A stretch of DNA of 64,000 nucleotides from Nocardia arizonensis (GCF_001310275.1 NZ_LGYZ01000110.1:1-64000), one strand, 5' to 3'; shown: positions 9,854 to 18,269, counted from the first letter of the stretch. The notes: generated by a model from the letters alone, not told the origin. Program-made: numbers and translations.

Positions 9854-10321
9854 TCACCAGCTCGAATCGGTTGCCGCGCTGCCCTTGTCGCGCGCGACAG
9901 CGCCATCGGCGAAGCTGTCCTCCCGCGCGGCCGGCGGGGTCAGCGGGGCTTCGATCGTCTCCGGGATGCGCATATCCGGCATCCCCTCGATCAGATCCGA
10001 CAAGGAGGGCAGGCGGGCGCGCTGCTCCTCGAACGGCGACATCAACTCGCCGACCTTGCGCGCGACCTCCTCGGACGCGAGTTGCGCGGCTTCGGTTACC
10101 GCCTTGGCGATCTCGGCATAGGTGAGATCCTCGATGTCGGGACCGAACTTGGTCTCGATGATCTTGTTATCCGCATTGACGGTGACGGTGACGCGTTTTC
10201 GCACGGTGGCACGGCCGGTGATCTCGGCCCGTTCGCGCTGAATCCGCGCGACGTTACGGAACTGCGCCTGCACGCCCTCGATGATCTCGTGCAGATCGGC
10301 TTTTTCCCGCTCGTTGGTCAT
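9854..10321 (-). CDS. YbaB/EbfC-family protein of a type VII secretion gene cluster
   Basis: The 155-residue protein has the small alpha/beta YbaB fold pattern: a helical start (MTNEREKADLHEIIEG), a beta region (TVRKRVTVTVNADNKIIETKFG) and a closing helix rich in Ala and Glu. YbaB/EbfC proteins are nucleoid-associated DNA binders; divergent members are common beside ESX effector genes in Nocardia and mycobacteria, where their role is unclear. The C-terminal ~45 residues are a disordered Pro/Asp-rich tail. The stop is 11 bp before the giant toxin start, so the two are probably co-transcribed. It could be a regulator or an effector-specific accessory protein; nothing in the sequence decides between these. 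Confidence 0.75.
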   Translation of the reverse strand: MTNEREKADLHEIIEGVQAQFRNVARIQRERAEITGRATVRKRVTVTVNADNKIIETKFGPDIEDLTYAEIAKAVTEAAQLASEEVARKVGELMSPFEEQRARLPSLSDLIEGMPDMRIPETIEAPLTPPAAREDSFADGAVARDKGSAATDSSW

Positions 10322-10410
10322 CGCGCTACTCGCTCGAATCAGTACGGACGAGGTGGGCGCCGATCCGAACCGTCCTCACCATCGCCCTCATCCCTCCGCC
10401 ATGATACTTC

Positions 10411-10487
10411 CGAGCACACCACAACTCACCTGTCTGTGCAACAGAATCACATCGACCGGCTAATCCCCCATTACGACAACATGAATG
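10411..10487 (-). promoter_or_regulatory. Duplicated upstream module, copy 1 (before the YbaB/toxin genes)
   Basis: Two blocks are shared with the region before the WXG100 gene. Block one reads AGTTGTGGTGTGCTCG on the minus strand (10411-10426). Block two reads CCATTCATGTTGTCGTA (around 10471-10487). Their offset is the same in both copies (about 61 bp). The block-one edge lies 90 bp from the YbaB start. This is probably a shared promoter/operator; no start site or binding protein can be assigned from sequence. Confidence 0.55.
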
Positions 10488-10631
10488 GAGGAAGCCGAGT
10501 CGGCGGGGTCCACTTACGAAGGCCCTCATTGGAAATAGCTTCCCATCGGATTCGAGGACCGCCCGCGTCGCGGGGATCCATCGGGGAGCCGGTCGAGCCA
10601 CTGTTCACATACGACCCGCATCGCCTTGTCC
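10488..10631. other. Intergenic stretch between frameshifted YwqK-like gene and duplicated module
   Basis: No convincing gene is seen here. An open frame (start near 10717) crosses this stretch but lacks MORN-type motifs and normal protein character, so it is treated as spurious. Together with 10322-10487 this makes about 310 bp without a gene. Confidence 0.5.
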
Positions 10632-11008
10632 TCATTGCTCGTTCGGTCGATGTGTCCGCTCTGTCGACCGACCGTCACTGTCCCAGGTCTCGCGCGCCAG
10701 CATCTTGCCGTCCTCACCGAATACGGTGCGGGTCTTCAGGGTGCCCCGTCGGGAAACCACTCCTGCCATTCGTCCACAGGACGGTTATGGAAGAAGATCC
10801 CGCTATAGCGTTTGGCGCCATCCGTATACCAGCCGGACCAACCGCCCTCCCGGGAACCGTCCTCGAAGTACCACAGTTCCAGCAAAGCACCGTTGGGCCC
10901 GGTCGTCGCGACCGAACCGCTGAAGGGCTGACCTCGGTACGACAGGCGACCGGTCGAGTTGTCTATGACCACATCCGGATCATCGACCTCGATGAAGTCG
11001 TCGCTCAC
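10632..11008 (-). pseudogene. YwqK-like MORN-repeat protein interrupted by a frameshift (possible immunity protein)
   Basis: The GTG at 11008 follows GGAGGAG by 8 bp. The first frame gives 90 residues with MORN-type units (YRGQPFSGSV, WYTDGAKRYSG, WQEWFPDG) and stops at 10736. The next frame continues the family pattern (TLKTRTVFGEDGKMLARETWDS) to a TGA at 10632. Spacing in the two intact paralogues upstream suggests two extra G bases in the GGGG run near 10745. The repair would give about 125 residues. YwqK is the antitoxin of the Bacillus YwqJ deaminase toxin, and the giant gene downstream carries YwqJ-like domains, so immunity is the likely ancestral role. It may be a true pseudogene, a phase-variable tract or a sequence error. 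Confidence 0.65.
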
Positions 11009-11045
11009 CGGCTCGTCTCCTCCGTGGGCTTGTCTGCGCGAGTGC

Positions 11046-11369
11046 CTAGGTCATGCCGTCGGCATTGCCCTGTTCCATCTTCTCGATCGCAACGGCGCTG
11101 TCGATCTGGCCGCTGGCGAAATCGTTCATGGTCGTGGCCATGGTCGCCGCGTTCGTGGTGGTGTTGGTACGGGAAGCGCCATAACCGTCGTCACCGCCCG
11201 GACCATTGAAGAAGTTCTTGCCCAGTTTGTCGTTGCCCCAAGGGGCGCCGCGACCGTTGATCGAACTGTTCAGCGTGTCGAGCACGTTGGTGATCTTCTC
11301 GCTGACCGTGCGCGACTTGTCCGCCGCGGCCCGGAAGAGATCCGCGTCGTATTCGAACTTGTCTGCCAT
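11046..11369 (-). CDS. WXG100-like type VII secretion target
   Basis: This 107-residue all-helical protein (MADKFEYDADLF...) has the WXG-type turn in APWGNDKLGKNFFNG between two predicted helices, the pattern of ESX-secreted WXG100/EspC-like proteins. It has no signal peptide or membrane segment. An ESX machine outside this window would export it, perhaps as a partner or carrier for the effectors encoded around it. The frameshifted YwqK-like gene starts 37 bp downstream, and the duplicated regulatory module lies just upstream, so it probably begins a transcript running toward the giant toxin gene. Confidence 0.8.
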   Translation of the reverse strand: MADKFEYDADLFRAAADKSRTVSEKITNVLDTLNSSINGRGAPWGNDKLGKNFFNGPGGDDGYGASRTNTTTNAATMATTMNDFASGQIDSAVAIEKMEQGNADGMT

Positions 11370-11396
11370 CGCCCCGTCCCTTCAGCAGTGATCCTT

Positions 11397-11474
11397 CGAG
11401 CACACCACAACTGGTTCGGTCACGCAACAAGGCTCCCGAACCCGGGGAAATCAGCCACTACGACAGCGTGAATG
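11397..11474 (-). promoter_or_regulatory. Duplicated upstream module, copy 2 (before the WXG100 gene)
   Basis: On the minus strand this has AGTTGTGGTGTGCTCG (11397-11412) and CCATTCACGCTGTCGTA (around 11458-11474), matching copy 1 near 10411-10487 in order and spacing. The near block lies 28 bp from the WXG100 start codon, a position suited to a core promoter or an operator over it. Conservation of the two blocks, with divergent sequence between them, argues for function rather than recent duplication. Confidence 0.55.
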
Positions 11475-11534
11475 GCATGTCTTGCCACATCGGCCCGCCT
11501 TCGGCATTCCGTTCCCGCCCATCGCCCGACGACC

Positions 11535-12482
11535 TCATTCGACCCGATTTCCCGCGGCATCCCACCGGAGTATCGATACCCGCTGTCCCTCCGAGTCGAA
11601 ACACTCCTCACACACCACATTTTCTTGGGCATCCCAGTGCAGCCAGGTCCCGATCGGACCCGAAGCAACCACGACACCCGCGGCCTCCAGCGAATTATCC
11701 GACCGATACCGCTGCTCCAGGCCGTCGACCACGAGAGCGGGAGGACTGGATATCGCGCCCCCTGGCTCTTCCCAAACTCGCTGTGCCAGTAGCCTTCCAT
11801 CGGATCCGAACACGGCTTGCTTCGCGGGCGACCCGTCAGAAAACCACTCGAGCCACAGACCCACCGCCCTGTTCCTGGCTACTGCGCCGACACCGCGGGC
11901 GCTGCCGGTGAAATACCACCGCCGCGATGGACCGGAGGCAAATCCGTCCACATAGGTATTCAGTGCGACGATGACTCCGTCGGGAGCCCCATCAGCGCGT
12001 TCGACCACCTGACCGCTGAACGGTTCGCTATCGAGGAAGTACCGACTGCCGTCAGGATAGGACGACAGTCGCGGATCGTCCATCAGGATGGCATCGTCGT
12101 CGACACCTTTGTCCCAGCGTTCCCTATCGGTGTCTTCGAGCACATCGCCCGACTCCGTCCAACGCCACCGCCGTCTCAACCTGCCTGAATCCCAATAGAT
12201 CTCTCGCTGTTTACGCTGTCCGTTCGCGTACCATTCGTTCCAGGTGTCGACCGGTACACCGTGGTCGTATTGCCGCGTCGCACGATCGGCGCCATCCGGG
12301 TACCACAGCGAGCTGAGGCCGTCGAGCGCTCCGTCCGCGTAGGTCGAATACTCCAGCAATGCACCATTGGCATCCGATTCGGTCACATCGCCGGTGAAAG
12401 GCTCGCCACGATACCAGGCCCGACTCGCGGATTCGCCGCGCACGAGATCGGGATCGGTAGCGTCGACCGGAAGATCAGTCAT
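11535..12482 (-). CDS. YwqK-like MORN-repeat protein, candidate antitoxin/immunity protein
   Basis: The start at 12482 (MTDLPVDATDPDLVRG) was chosen because upstream codons lie inside the preceding gene and lack family character. The 315-residue product carries two MORN blocks: WYRGEPFTGDV, WYPDGADRATRQYDHG, WNEWYANGQRKQREIYW, then a second set with FLDSEPFSGQV, WYFTGSARG and WLEWFSDGSPAKQ. It has no signal peptide, so a cytoplasmic location is expected, as for immunity proteins. Its start is 5 bp after the stop of the paralogous gene, implying translational coupling. Antitoxin function rests on the known YwqJ/YwqK pairing and the YwqJ-like domains of the giant downstream gene; it has not been shown here. 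Confidence 0.75.
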   Translation of the reverse strand: MTDLPVDATDPDLVRGESASRAWYRGEPFTGDVTESDANGALLEYSTYADGALDGLSSLWYPDGADRATRQYDHGVPVDTWNEWYANGQRKQREIYWDSGRLRRRWRWTESGDVLEDTDRERWDKGVDDDAILMDDPRLSSYPDGSRYFLDSEPFSGQVVERADGAPDGVIVALNTYVDGFASGPSRRWYFTGSARGVGAVARNRAVGLWLEWFSDGSPAKQAVFGSDGRLLAQRVWEEPGGAISSPPALVVDGLEQRYRSDNSLEAAGVVVASGPIGTWLHWDAQENVVCEECFDSEGQRVSILRWDAAGNRVE

Positions 12483-12487
12483 TCGCT

Positions 12488-13141
12488 CTACACCGGCTCT
12501 CCGTCGGCGTCCCACTCCTGCCAATCGACCGCGACGCCCCTGTCGGTGAGCGTCCCGACGTAGCGGCGGCCCCCGTCGAGATGCCAACCCCGCTGGAGCC
12601 CTCGCGCCCAACCGTCGACGTAGGTGCGGAGCTGGACGATCGGCGAACCTTCGTACGCGCGTTCGTATATCTGACCGGTGAACGGTTCGCCTCGGTACAG
12701 GGTCCGATAGTCGACGACGGCCAGGTCGGGATCGCTCGCGTCGACGGCATCGTCCGCGACGCCCTTCTCCGCGCGTTCAGGATCGATGCGTTCGACAAGC
12801 TCCCCGTCCTCGTTCCACCGTTCCCGGAACAACAGATGTCCCGAGACGTCGTAGATCTCGTGGGACTCCGGCTGTCCGTCCGGGTACCAGGACCGCCATG
12901 TCAAGGCGGGATGCCCGCGGCGGAACTCGCGCTCGTACCGATCGAGGCCATCGGGGTGCCAACCGAGGTCGACGCCGTCGCGGTGACCGTCGATATAGCT
13001 GGTACTCGCACGCAGCACACCATCGGGATAGGACTCGACGGTCTGGCCGGTGAACGGTTCGTCACGGTACAGCAGAAGATCGCCATCCCGGCGCAGCGCG
13101 GCGTCGGAGATGTCGATGATCGTGTGCGTCGCGTCGGACAT
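12488..13141 (-). CDS. YwqK-like MORN-repeat protein, candidate antitoxin/immunity protein
   Basis: The start MSDATHTIID at 13141 follows AAGGAGG at a good distance, so the eight extra upstream codons are excluded. The 217-residue protein has MORN-type units: YRDEPFTGQTV, WHPDGLDRYEREF, WRSWYPDGQPESHEIYD, then YRGEPFTGQIY and WHLDGGRRYVG. It resembles both neighbouring paralogues, which suggests tandem duplication of an immunity gene. It sits between the EspG gene (stop 13187) and the second YwqK-like gene. Role inferred as for that gene; it could neutralise one particular deaminase domain. Confidence 0.75.
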   Translation of the reverse strand: MSDATHTIIDISDAALRRDGDLLLYRDEPFTGQTVESYPDGVLRASTSYIDGHRDGVDLGWHPDGLDRYEREFRRGHPALTWRSWYPDGQPESHEIYDVSGHLLFRERWNEDGELVERIDPERAEKGVADDAVDASDPDLAVVDYRTLYRGEPFTGQIYERAYEGSPIVQLRTYVDGWARGLQRGWHLDGGRRYVGTLTDRGVAVDWQEWDADGEPV

Positions 13142-13186
13142 GAACCCTCCTTCGTACCCGGTCACGCTCCACGTTACGCAGCGGAC

Positions 13187-13984
13187 CTACGCGCTCGCCT
13201 CCCAGTGGGCTTCGACTCGGGCCATCATGCGCTGGATCGAGGCGTTGACCTGTTCGACCAGGGCGGAGCGGTTGAGTGGGACGGCGGAGGGGCTGTCGGA
13301 GGGCAGGGCTATGACGTAGCGACCGTCGTCGGGAAGGTCGCGCCAGACGAGGATGTCGCGCTGCATGCCACGGGAGCCGAACATCGACTGGTTCTGGAGG
13401 ATGTTGATGGTGCCGGTGCGATCGGCGGGGGTTTCGAAGAATTCGGCGCTGCGCTGCGCGATCGAGGTGTCGGCCGCTTCGAAGAACATCGATGTGTGCG
13501 ACCGGTGTTCGTCGGGCTCGGGGTTGGCGTCGGTGACCAGGGGAAGGATGCCGTTGCGGCCCGCGCCGACATCGGGCATCAGGTCGACTATCGCGTCGGC
13601 GAGGCCGTGCGGACCGCAATCGGTGATGACGTAACCGCCGCTGTGCGTGGGTGTTTCGCCGGGCAGCTGATAGATCATGTAGCCGTTGGCGCCCGCCCGC
13701 GCCGCTCTCGCCTTGAGCCAGCGCTGCGCGTCATCGCGCTCCCGGTCGTTCCAACCACGCAGGCGCACATAGACATCCGGGCGTTCGAGTACGTCGAAGA
13801 CCGCGCGGACCGCGGGGTCGACGCTGTGTTGCAGACGCTGCCAGGTGTCGTACTTCTCCCGTTCGTATTCGGTGTGCGGGATTGTGGTGGCCTGATAGGT
13901 CAGCGGGCGGGGCAGGGTGTTGCCCACGAAACGCTGCCATAGGACGCGGAATTCGATATCGGAGAACTCCCAGGTGCGAGTCAT
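13187..13984 (-). CDS. EspG-family ESX secretion chaperone
   Basis: The 265-residue protein opens with TRTWEFSDIEFRVLWQRF and LPRPLTY, the start typical of EspG proteins (W-x-F-x-D-x-E-F followed by P-x-P-L). EspG proteins bind the helical tip of PPE-type substrates in the cytosol and keep them soluble for their own ESX machine. Its ATG overlaps the stop of the upstream PPE-like gene (ATGA at 13981-13984), so the two are translationally coupled; that substrate is the obvious client. No membrane segment is seen. The ESX core genes (ecc, mycP) are not in the window. Confidence 0.8.
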   Translation of the reverse strand: MTRTWEFSDIEFRVLWQRFVGNTLPRPLTYQATTIPHTEYEREKYDTWQRLQHSVDPAVRAVFDVLERPDVYVRLRGWNDRERDDAQRWLKARAARAGANGYMIYQLPGETPTHSGGYVITDCGPHGLADAIVDLMPDVGAGRNGILPLVTDANPEPDEHRSHTSMFFEAADTSIAQRSAEFFETPADRTGTINILQNQSMFGSRGMQRDILVWRDLPDDGRYVIALPSDSPSAVPLNRSALVEQVNASIQRMMARVEAHWEASA

Positions 13985-15876
13985 GCGTCGGCCTCGGGAC
14001 GGGCGTAGGCGGCCGAGGAGATATCGGCCTCCTCGAGAGTGTGCAGCGGGAGCGGCACGGCTTCGGCCTGCGGTGCGGCGACCATACCGGTGAGTGGGAC
14101 GGCCTCGTCCAAGCCGGACAGCACATTGGAGAAGTCGGGCAGCGAGGCGCGCGGGAACGCCGATTCGAGGCCGGCCTCGACCGAAGCGGGTTCGCCCGCG
14201 TCGGCGGGCTGTCCGTCGGTGACCTCGATGCCCAACATCTCGGCCAGCGGCTGGAGCACCGGGTTGTCGGAGATCAGCGCGTTGATCTCCGGGGACTGCG
14301 ACAGGATGTCGGCCAGATCCGGGAACTGCTGGAACAGGGTGCCGAGTTGACTCAGGTCCGGCAGGCCGGGCAGTCCCGGCAGGCCGGTGTTCAGGCCGGC
14401 CGAGACCTGCTGCAATGCGCTCTGCACCGCGGCTTGCAGGTTCGGCAGCGCCTGCGAGAGTCCCGAGACCGCGGTGTTGACCGCCGACATCAGCGGCGAC
14501 AGGAGGTCCGACCCCGCGCTCGACGCGGCCGCGCCGATATTCGACAGACCCGGAATGCTCGCGCCGCTGGTCCCGGCGCCGGTCTGTCCGGTACTGCCGG
14601 ACGCGGCGGACTGAAGCTGGCCGAGTTGCCCGAGGGCCTGCTGCGCGGCCTGACCCGCCGCCGAGATCGGCTGCGTCTGCTGAGTGCTCTGCTGCGCCGC
14701 TCCCTGTAGGGCCGGCTGCTGCGTGGTGGGCTGCTGGGTCGCCCCCTGTAGGGCGGGCTGCTGGGTCGTCGGCTGTTGGGAACCGGGCTGCTGGGTGGTC
14801 GGCTGCTGGGTCGTCGGCTGCTGGGTCGTCGGCTGCTGCGTCGTCGGCTGCTGCGTCGTCGGCGGCTGCTGCGTGGTCACCGGACCCTTCGGCGCGGCGG
14901 GATCGATCACCGCCGGGAAGAGTTTCTCGGTCTGATGGACGCCGTTGACGTAGTGCCGCTCGTACCGCTCCCGGTTCTCACCGAGGTCGTCGTCGCATTT
15001 GTCCTCGGTCTCGATCGGCATGCACGCCTTCGTCGCGTACAGCCAGTCGGCGGTGTACTGGAGGTTCGACTGCATCATCTTGAACGAGTCGTGCAGGTCG
15101 TACACCGAGTTCGCGAACCCGTTGATCGCCGTGAGCGCGGCATCACCGCCCTGGCTCTCCCAGCTGGTCGAGGTGATCTTGCCCAATTTCTCTTGCAGGT
15201 CGTAGGCGGCGAGGTGCACCTGATCGGCCATCACACCCCAGGTGGGCGCGTCCTCGGTCACCTCCGACCACTGGATGCGCTGACCGAGGTCGTACATGTC
15301 GCGCCAGGACATGCTGTCGGCGGCCCGAACCGGAATCGGCACACCGACGCTCTCCGGCTTGACCCTGGTGCCATCGATCGGCTTGGGCGATTTCACGGTG
15401 TCGATGTCGTAGTCGTGCTGCCGGATGGCCCAGTTGCTGGGCAGGTAGATTCCGGCCTTCTCCACCGCGCCGGACAGATCCCGCGCGCCGGGCGAGGAGC
15501 TGACCCGGCCCAGATCACCCTTCATCGTGGTCAATTGGTCGGCGGAGTACTTGTCGGTATTGGTGTAGCTGTCGCCCGCGGCCTTGAACAGGTCGATGAG
15601 ATCGTGCAGCGAGTCGATGAACCGCCCTACCGATTCCTTGGCCTGGGTGGCCTCATCGATGAATTTCTGACGCAGCGGCGGACCCGCGAGTACCTCCGAA
15701 CCGCCGAGCTTCTGCGCGTCGAAGGTATTCAGATGCTTGGTGTCGAACAGCGTCTGACAGCCTTTGAAGACTTCGAGAGCCGAACTGCACGCCTTGGCCG
15801 CGTCCAGCGCCGCGCCCGTCTCCACCCGGACCTTCGCCCGGCTTGCCAACCCCGACCAGGGAGTTTCGCTACCCAC
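13981..15876 (-). CDS. PPE/EspB-like ESX substrate with TTQQP-repeat region
   Basis: A GTG at 15876 is preferred over the ATG at 15897 because GAGGAG lies between them at a suitable distance; the product is then about 631 residues. The N-terminal ~330 residues are helical with a WXG-type turn (TSTSWESQGGDAALTAING), suggesting a WXG100-superfamily helical hairpin. Residues ~335-420 are a Thr/Gln/Pro repeat tract. The rest is Ala/Leu/Gly-rich with short helices (VNTAVSGLSQALPNLQAAV). It has no signal peptide, as expected for ESX export. The coupled EspG gene supports a PPE-like role. Its function after secretion is unknown. Confidence 0.7.
   Translation of the reverse strand: MGSETPWSGLASRAKVRVETGAALDAAKACSSALEVFKGCQTLFDTKHLNTFDAQKLGGSEVLAGPPLRQKFIDEATQAKESVGRFIDSLHDLIDLFKAAGDSYTNTDKYSADQLTTMKGDLGRVSSSPGARDLSGAVEKAGIYLPSNWAIRQHDYDIDTVKSPKPIDGTRVKPESVGVPIPVRAADSMSWRDMYDLGQRIQWSEVTEDAPTWGVMADQVHLAAYDLQEKLGKITSTSWESQGGDAALTAINGFANSVYDLHDSFKMMQSNLQYTADWLYATKACMPIETEDKCDDDLGENRERYERHYVNGVHQTEKLFPAVIDPAAPKGPVTTQQPPTTQQPTTQQPTTQQPTTQQPTTQQPGSQQPTTQQPALQGATQQPTTQQPALQGAAQQSTQQTQPISAAGQAAQQALGQLGQLQSAASGSTGQTGAGTSGASIPGLSNIGAAASSAGSDLLSPLMSAVNTAVSGLSQALPNLQAAVQSALQQVSAGLNTGLPGLPGLPDLSQLGTLFQQFPDLADILSQSPEINALISDNPVLQPLAEMLGIEVTDGQPADAGEPASVEAGLESAFPRASLPDFSNVLSGLDEAVPLTGMVAAPQAEAVPLPLHTLEEADISSAAYARPEADA
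14754..14878 (-). repeat. 15-bp repeat array encoding TTQQP
   Basis: The array repeats units close to CTGCTGGGTCGTCGG (plus strand), giving consecutive TTQQP on the coding strand, with degenerate copies (ALQGA-TQQP) further along toward 14690. Such in-frame arrays change length by slippage, so the copy number may vary between strains. Confidence 0.85.
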
Positions 15877-16190
15877 GCCACTCGCTCCTCGATGCACCCC
15901 GCCAACGGCCCTCGCCGGCGAGCCGGAACGATGGCAGTTTAGTCACCGCGGCGGAACCTGCCCAGCCCCAGAACTTTCCGGCGCACCCCTCCGTATGGCA
16001 TTCGTCAAAACACCGTATGCCGAATCGGTTACGAGCGCACGACTTCGAGGCAGAACGAATACGCGCTGCCCCGCGTGAACCCCGCTCGGCGATGATGCGA
16101 GAATCGAGGCGTCCGGCACGCCGAACCCGACGGCGTGCCGTCCTGATCCATTGCGGTACAGCCTGATTCGTCCCGGCGAAAGGATCGTTC
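15877..16190. other. Divergent intergenic region between the ESX operon and dtd
   Basis: About 310 bp separate two outward-facing genes, so promoters for both must lie here. Several frames cross it but none shows a start site or a recognisable protein. No IdeR-like box and no copy of the 11397-11474 module was seen. Confidence 0.5.
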
Positions 16191-16622
16191 ATGCGGGTGC
16201 TCGTCCAGCGGGTCAGCGCCGCGCGGGTCGTCGTCGGCGACGAGGTCGTCGGTCGGATCGAGCCGAATCCACAGGGGCTGGTGGCACTCGTCGGCATCAC
16301 CCACACCGACACCGATGCGGTGGCGCGCACCCTGGCCGACAAACTCTGGCGACTGCGCGTCCTGGAGGGGGAACGGGCCGCCGCGGATCTGGACGCGCCC
16401 ATTCTGGTGGTCAGTCAATTCACCCTCTACGCCGACACCGCAAAGGGCCGTCGCCCGTCCTGGTCGTCCGCCGCGCCCGGTGCGGTGGCCGAGCCACTCG
16501 TGAACGCCTTCGCCGACGCGCTGCGCGCATTCGGCGCCACCGTCGCCACCGGCCGGTTCGGCGCCCATATGCGGGTCGAACTCGTCAACGACGGACCCGT
16601 CACCCTGCTGCTGGAAGCCTGA
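16191..16622 (+). CDS. dtd: D-aminoacyl-tRNA deacylase (Dtd)
   Basis: This 143-residue protein matches Dtd over its full length. It has the start MRVLVQRVSAARV, the SQFTLY segment near residue 80 and the C-terminal NDGPVTLLLE motif, which form the active site at the dimer interface. The enzyme hydrolyses D-aminoacyl-tRNAs, and Gly-tRNA(Ala), in the cytoplasm and so guards translation. It is the first plus-strand gene after the ESX island and is probably transcribed alone or with the gene at 16764. Confidence 0.95.
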   Translation: MRVLVQRVSAARVVVGDEVVGRIEPNPQGLVALVGITHTDTDAVARTLADKLWRLRVLEGERAAADLDAPILVVSQFTLYADTAKGRRPSWSSAAPGAVAEPLVNAFADALRAFGATVATGRFGAHMRVELVNDGPVTLLLEA

Positions 16623-16763
16623 TAGCGACCGGACTCCCCCGGCCCGGGGTGAGACATATCCATCGTGTGGGCGCGTGGCCGCCGGATATGGCAGACTCGG
16701 CGCAGCACGTATGCGGCCGATCGACGACCGTATGTGGAAGGTGATGCGGGAGTTGGGTTCGCG

Positions 16764-18269
16764 ATGGAGCTGAGCGCTATCGAGCGTCAGGTGGCCGCGC
16801 ATCGCAGTGCGGCCAGAAACCGAGCGGTCGAAACCGAACTGGAACTGGCCGCGTCGCTCGTCGAACTCGCCAAGGCCATGGTCGCCACCAAGACCGATCC
16901 GACCGCGCGCCGCGACCGGACCATCGAAGCGCTCGCCCCCGCCCAGGAGGCCGTCGGTCTGCGCCTGCACTGGTTCGCCAACGGTCACGTCTCCGCGCGA
17001 TCGGCGGGGGAATTGCAGGAGGCCCTGCGCGTTTTCGAACAGGTGACCCGGCTCACCAACCGAAGGGAGCTGGCCACCAGCACGATTCGCGGGGCCTGCG
17101 CGGTCTACCTGCAAGCCGCGCAGAGCGATCCGGCGGTCGCGGGCATGTGCGCGGACTGCCTGGGCAAATGCGGTGTCTGGCTCGGCCGTCTCGACCAGAA
17201 CGCCGCCGTCGCCGCCACCGAGGACGCCGCGCGCATCCGCGCCGAACTCGCCGCGGCCAATCCCGAACTGGCGGGAAAATACCTTCAGAGCCTCAACACG
17301 CTGCTGCGCACGCTCATGGTGGGCCGTTCCCGCAAACAGGCCATCTCCATGTATCGGGAGCGCTACGCCGCCTTCACCTCGACGAGCATGGCGATCCGGC
17401 TGCGCGCGTGCGGTATTCGCGACCTCGAGCTCACCCCGAAGTCCTACAACGCGCTGGTCGAACTGGAGTGCCGCACCCTGGAGCAGGCGGGCAGGCTCAC
17501 CCAGCAGCAGATCCTGCGCAAGACCTCCGGCGACCTGTCGACCGTCGAGGAGATCAACTGGCGACTCGCACTGGTCGGCCTGCGTCCGCTCGCCCCCGGT
17601 GAGGACCCCGACCCGCCGTCGGCGCCGGTCGAGATCGGCACCACCTTCGGCGCACTCGGCGTGCGCTGCCCCGACAAGGACGCGATCAACCTGCTGCGCG
17701 CGGCCATCATCGAGGCATACGCCTTGGACGACATCCACTTGGTCGACAGTTCCACCTATCTGACAGCCGACGAGGACGACTGGGTCATCGGCGACGCCGA
17801 GACGAACTCGGCGAGCACCCTCGGCGACGACGTGGTGCTGATCGAGTTGTCCTACGGCGGCTGGGTCACCGTGATGAGCATGAACTGGGAGCTGACCCCG
17901 GTCGGCCGGAACCCGCTGGCGCAGCGGCTGTCGCGGCGCTGGCCGGTCTTCAGCGTGACCGCGACCGCGAACATGTCCTACGAGCTGTGCCGCTACGAGG
18001 ACGGGCGCGCGACCGAATACGCCGCGCTCGGCCGCCCGGCGGGCGCCGCCACCCTCGATGAACCGCTGGCCCCGGTGGACTTCGGCATGCTCGCCGCCTA
18101 CGGCGCGCATTTCGCGACCGAGACGAAGCTGCGCTCGGCGTTCGGCAATACCCAGAGCTTCGCCAATCTGACCTACCTGCCAAGCGGCGGCATTCGCCAG
18201 GTGCGCAAGACGATGCCGATCATCGACCACGATCACGTGCTGTTCTTCCGCAAGACCGGCAACGCCTGA
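16764..18269 (+). CDS. Unrecognised protein with an RpoA alpha-CTD-like segment
   Basis: The start MELSAIERQV at 16764 has GGGAG upstream; in-frame codons before it look non-coding. The product is 501 residues. Residues 1-210 are helical and TPR-like (repeated Ala/Leu/Arg-rich helices, EQVTRLTNRRELATSTIRGA). Residues ~217-276 resemble the RNA polymerase alpha C-terminal domain: IRDLELTPKSYNAL, a middle helix, then VEEINWRLALVGLRPL in the place of the EIKEKL-x-x-LGL helix. The last ~220 residues are a beta-rich domain not recognised. The alpha-CTD resemblance is made by eye. No signal peptide or membrane span is seen. Confidence 0.6.
   Translation: MELSAIERQVAAHRSAARNRAVETELELAASLVELAKAMVATKTDPTARRDRTIEALAPAQEAVGLRLHWFANGHVSARSAGELQEALRVFEQVTRLTNRRELATSTIRGACAVYLQAAQSDPAVAGMCADCLGKCGVWLGRLDQNAAVAATEDAARIRAELAAANPELAGKYLQSLNTLLRTLMVGRSRKQAISMYRERYAAFTSTSMAIRLRACGIRDLELTPKSYNALVELECRTLEQAGRLTQQQILRKTSGDLSTVEEINWRLALVGLRPLAPGEDPDPPSAPVEIGTTFGALGVRCPDKDAINLLRAAIIEAYALDDIHLVDSSTYLTADEDDWVIGDAETNSASTLGDDVVLIELSYGGWVTVMSMNWELTPVGRNPLAQRLSRRWPVFSVTATANMSYELCRYEDGRATEYAALGRPAGAATLDEPLAPVDFGMLAAYGAHFATETKLRSAFGNTQSFANLTYLPSGGIRQVRKTMPIIDHDHVLFFRKTGNA

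Noticed and set aside
14754..14878. Short regular repeats considered as a CRISPR array
   Set aside because: Units are 15 bp, directly adjacent, without spacers, and stay in frame as TTQQP.
16029..18236. 735-codon minus-strand frame over dtd and the 16764 gene
   Set aside because: Antisense to two plus-strand genes, one of them securely identified; no motifs or ribosome-binding site.
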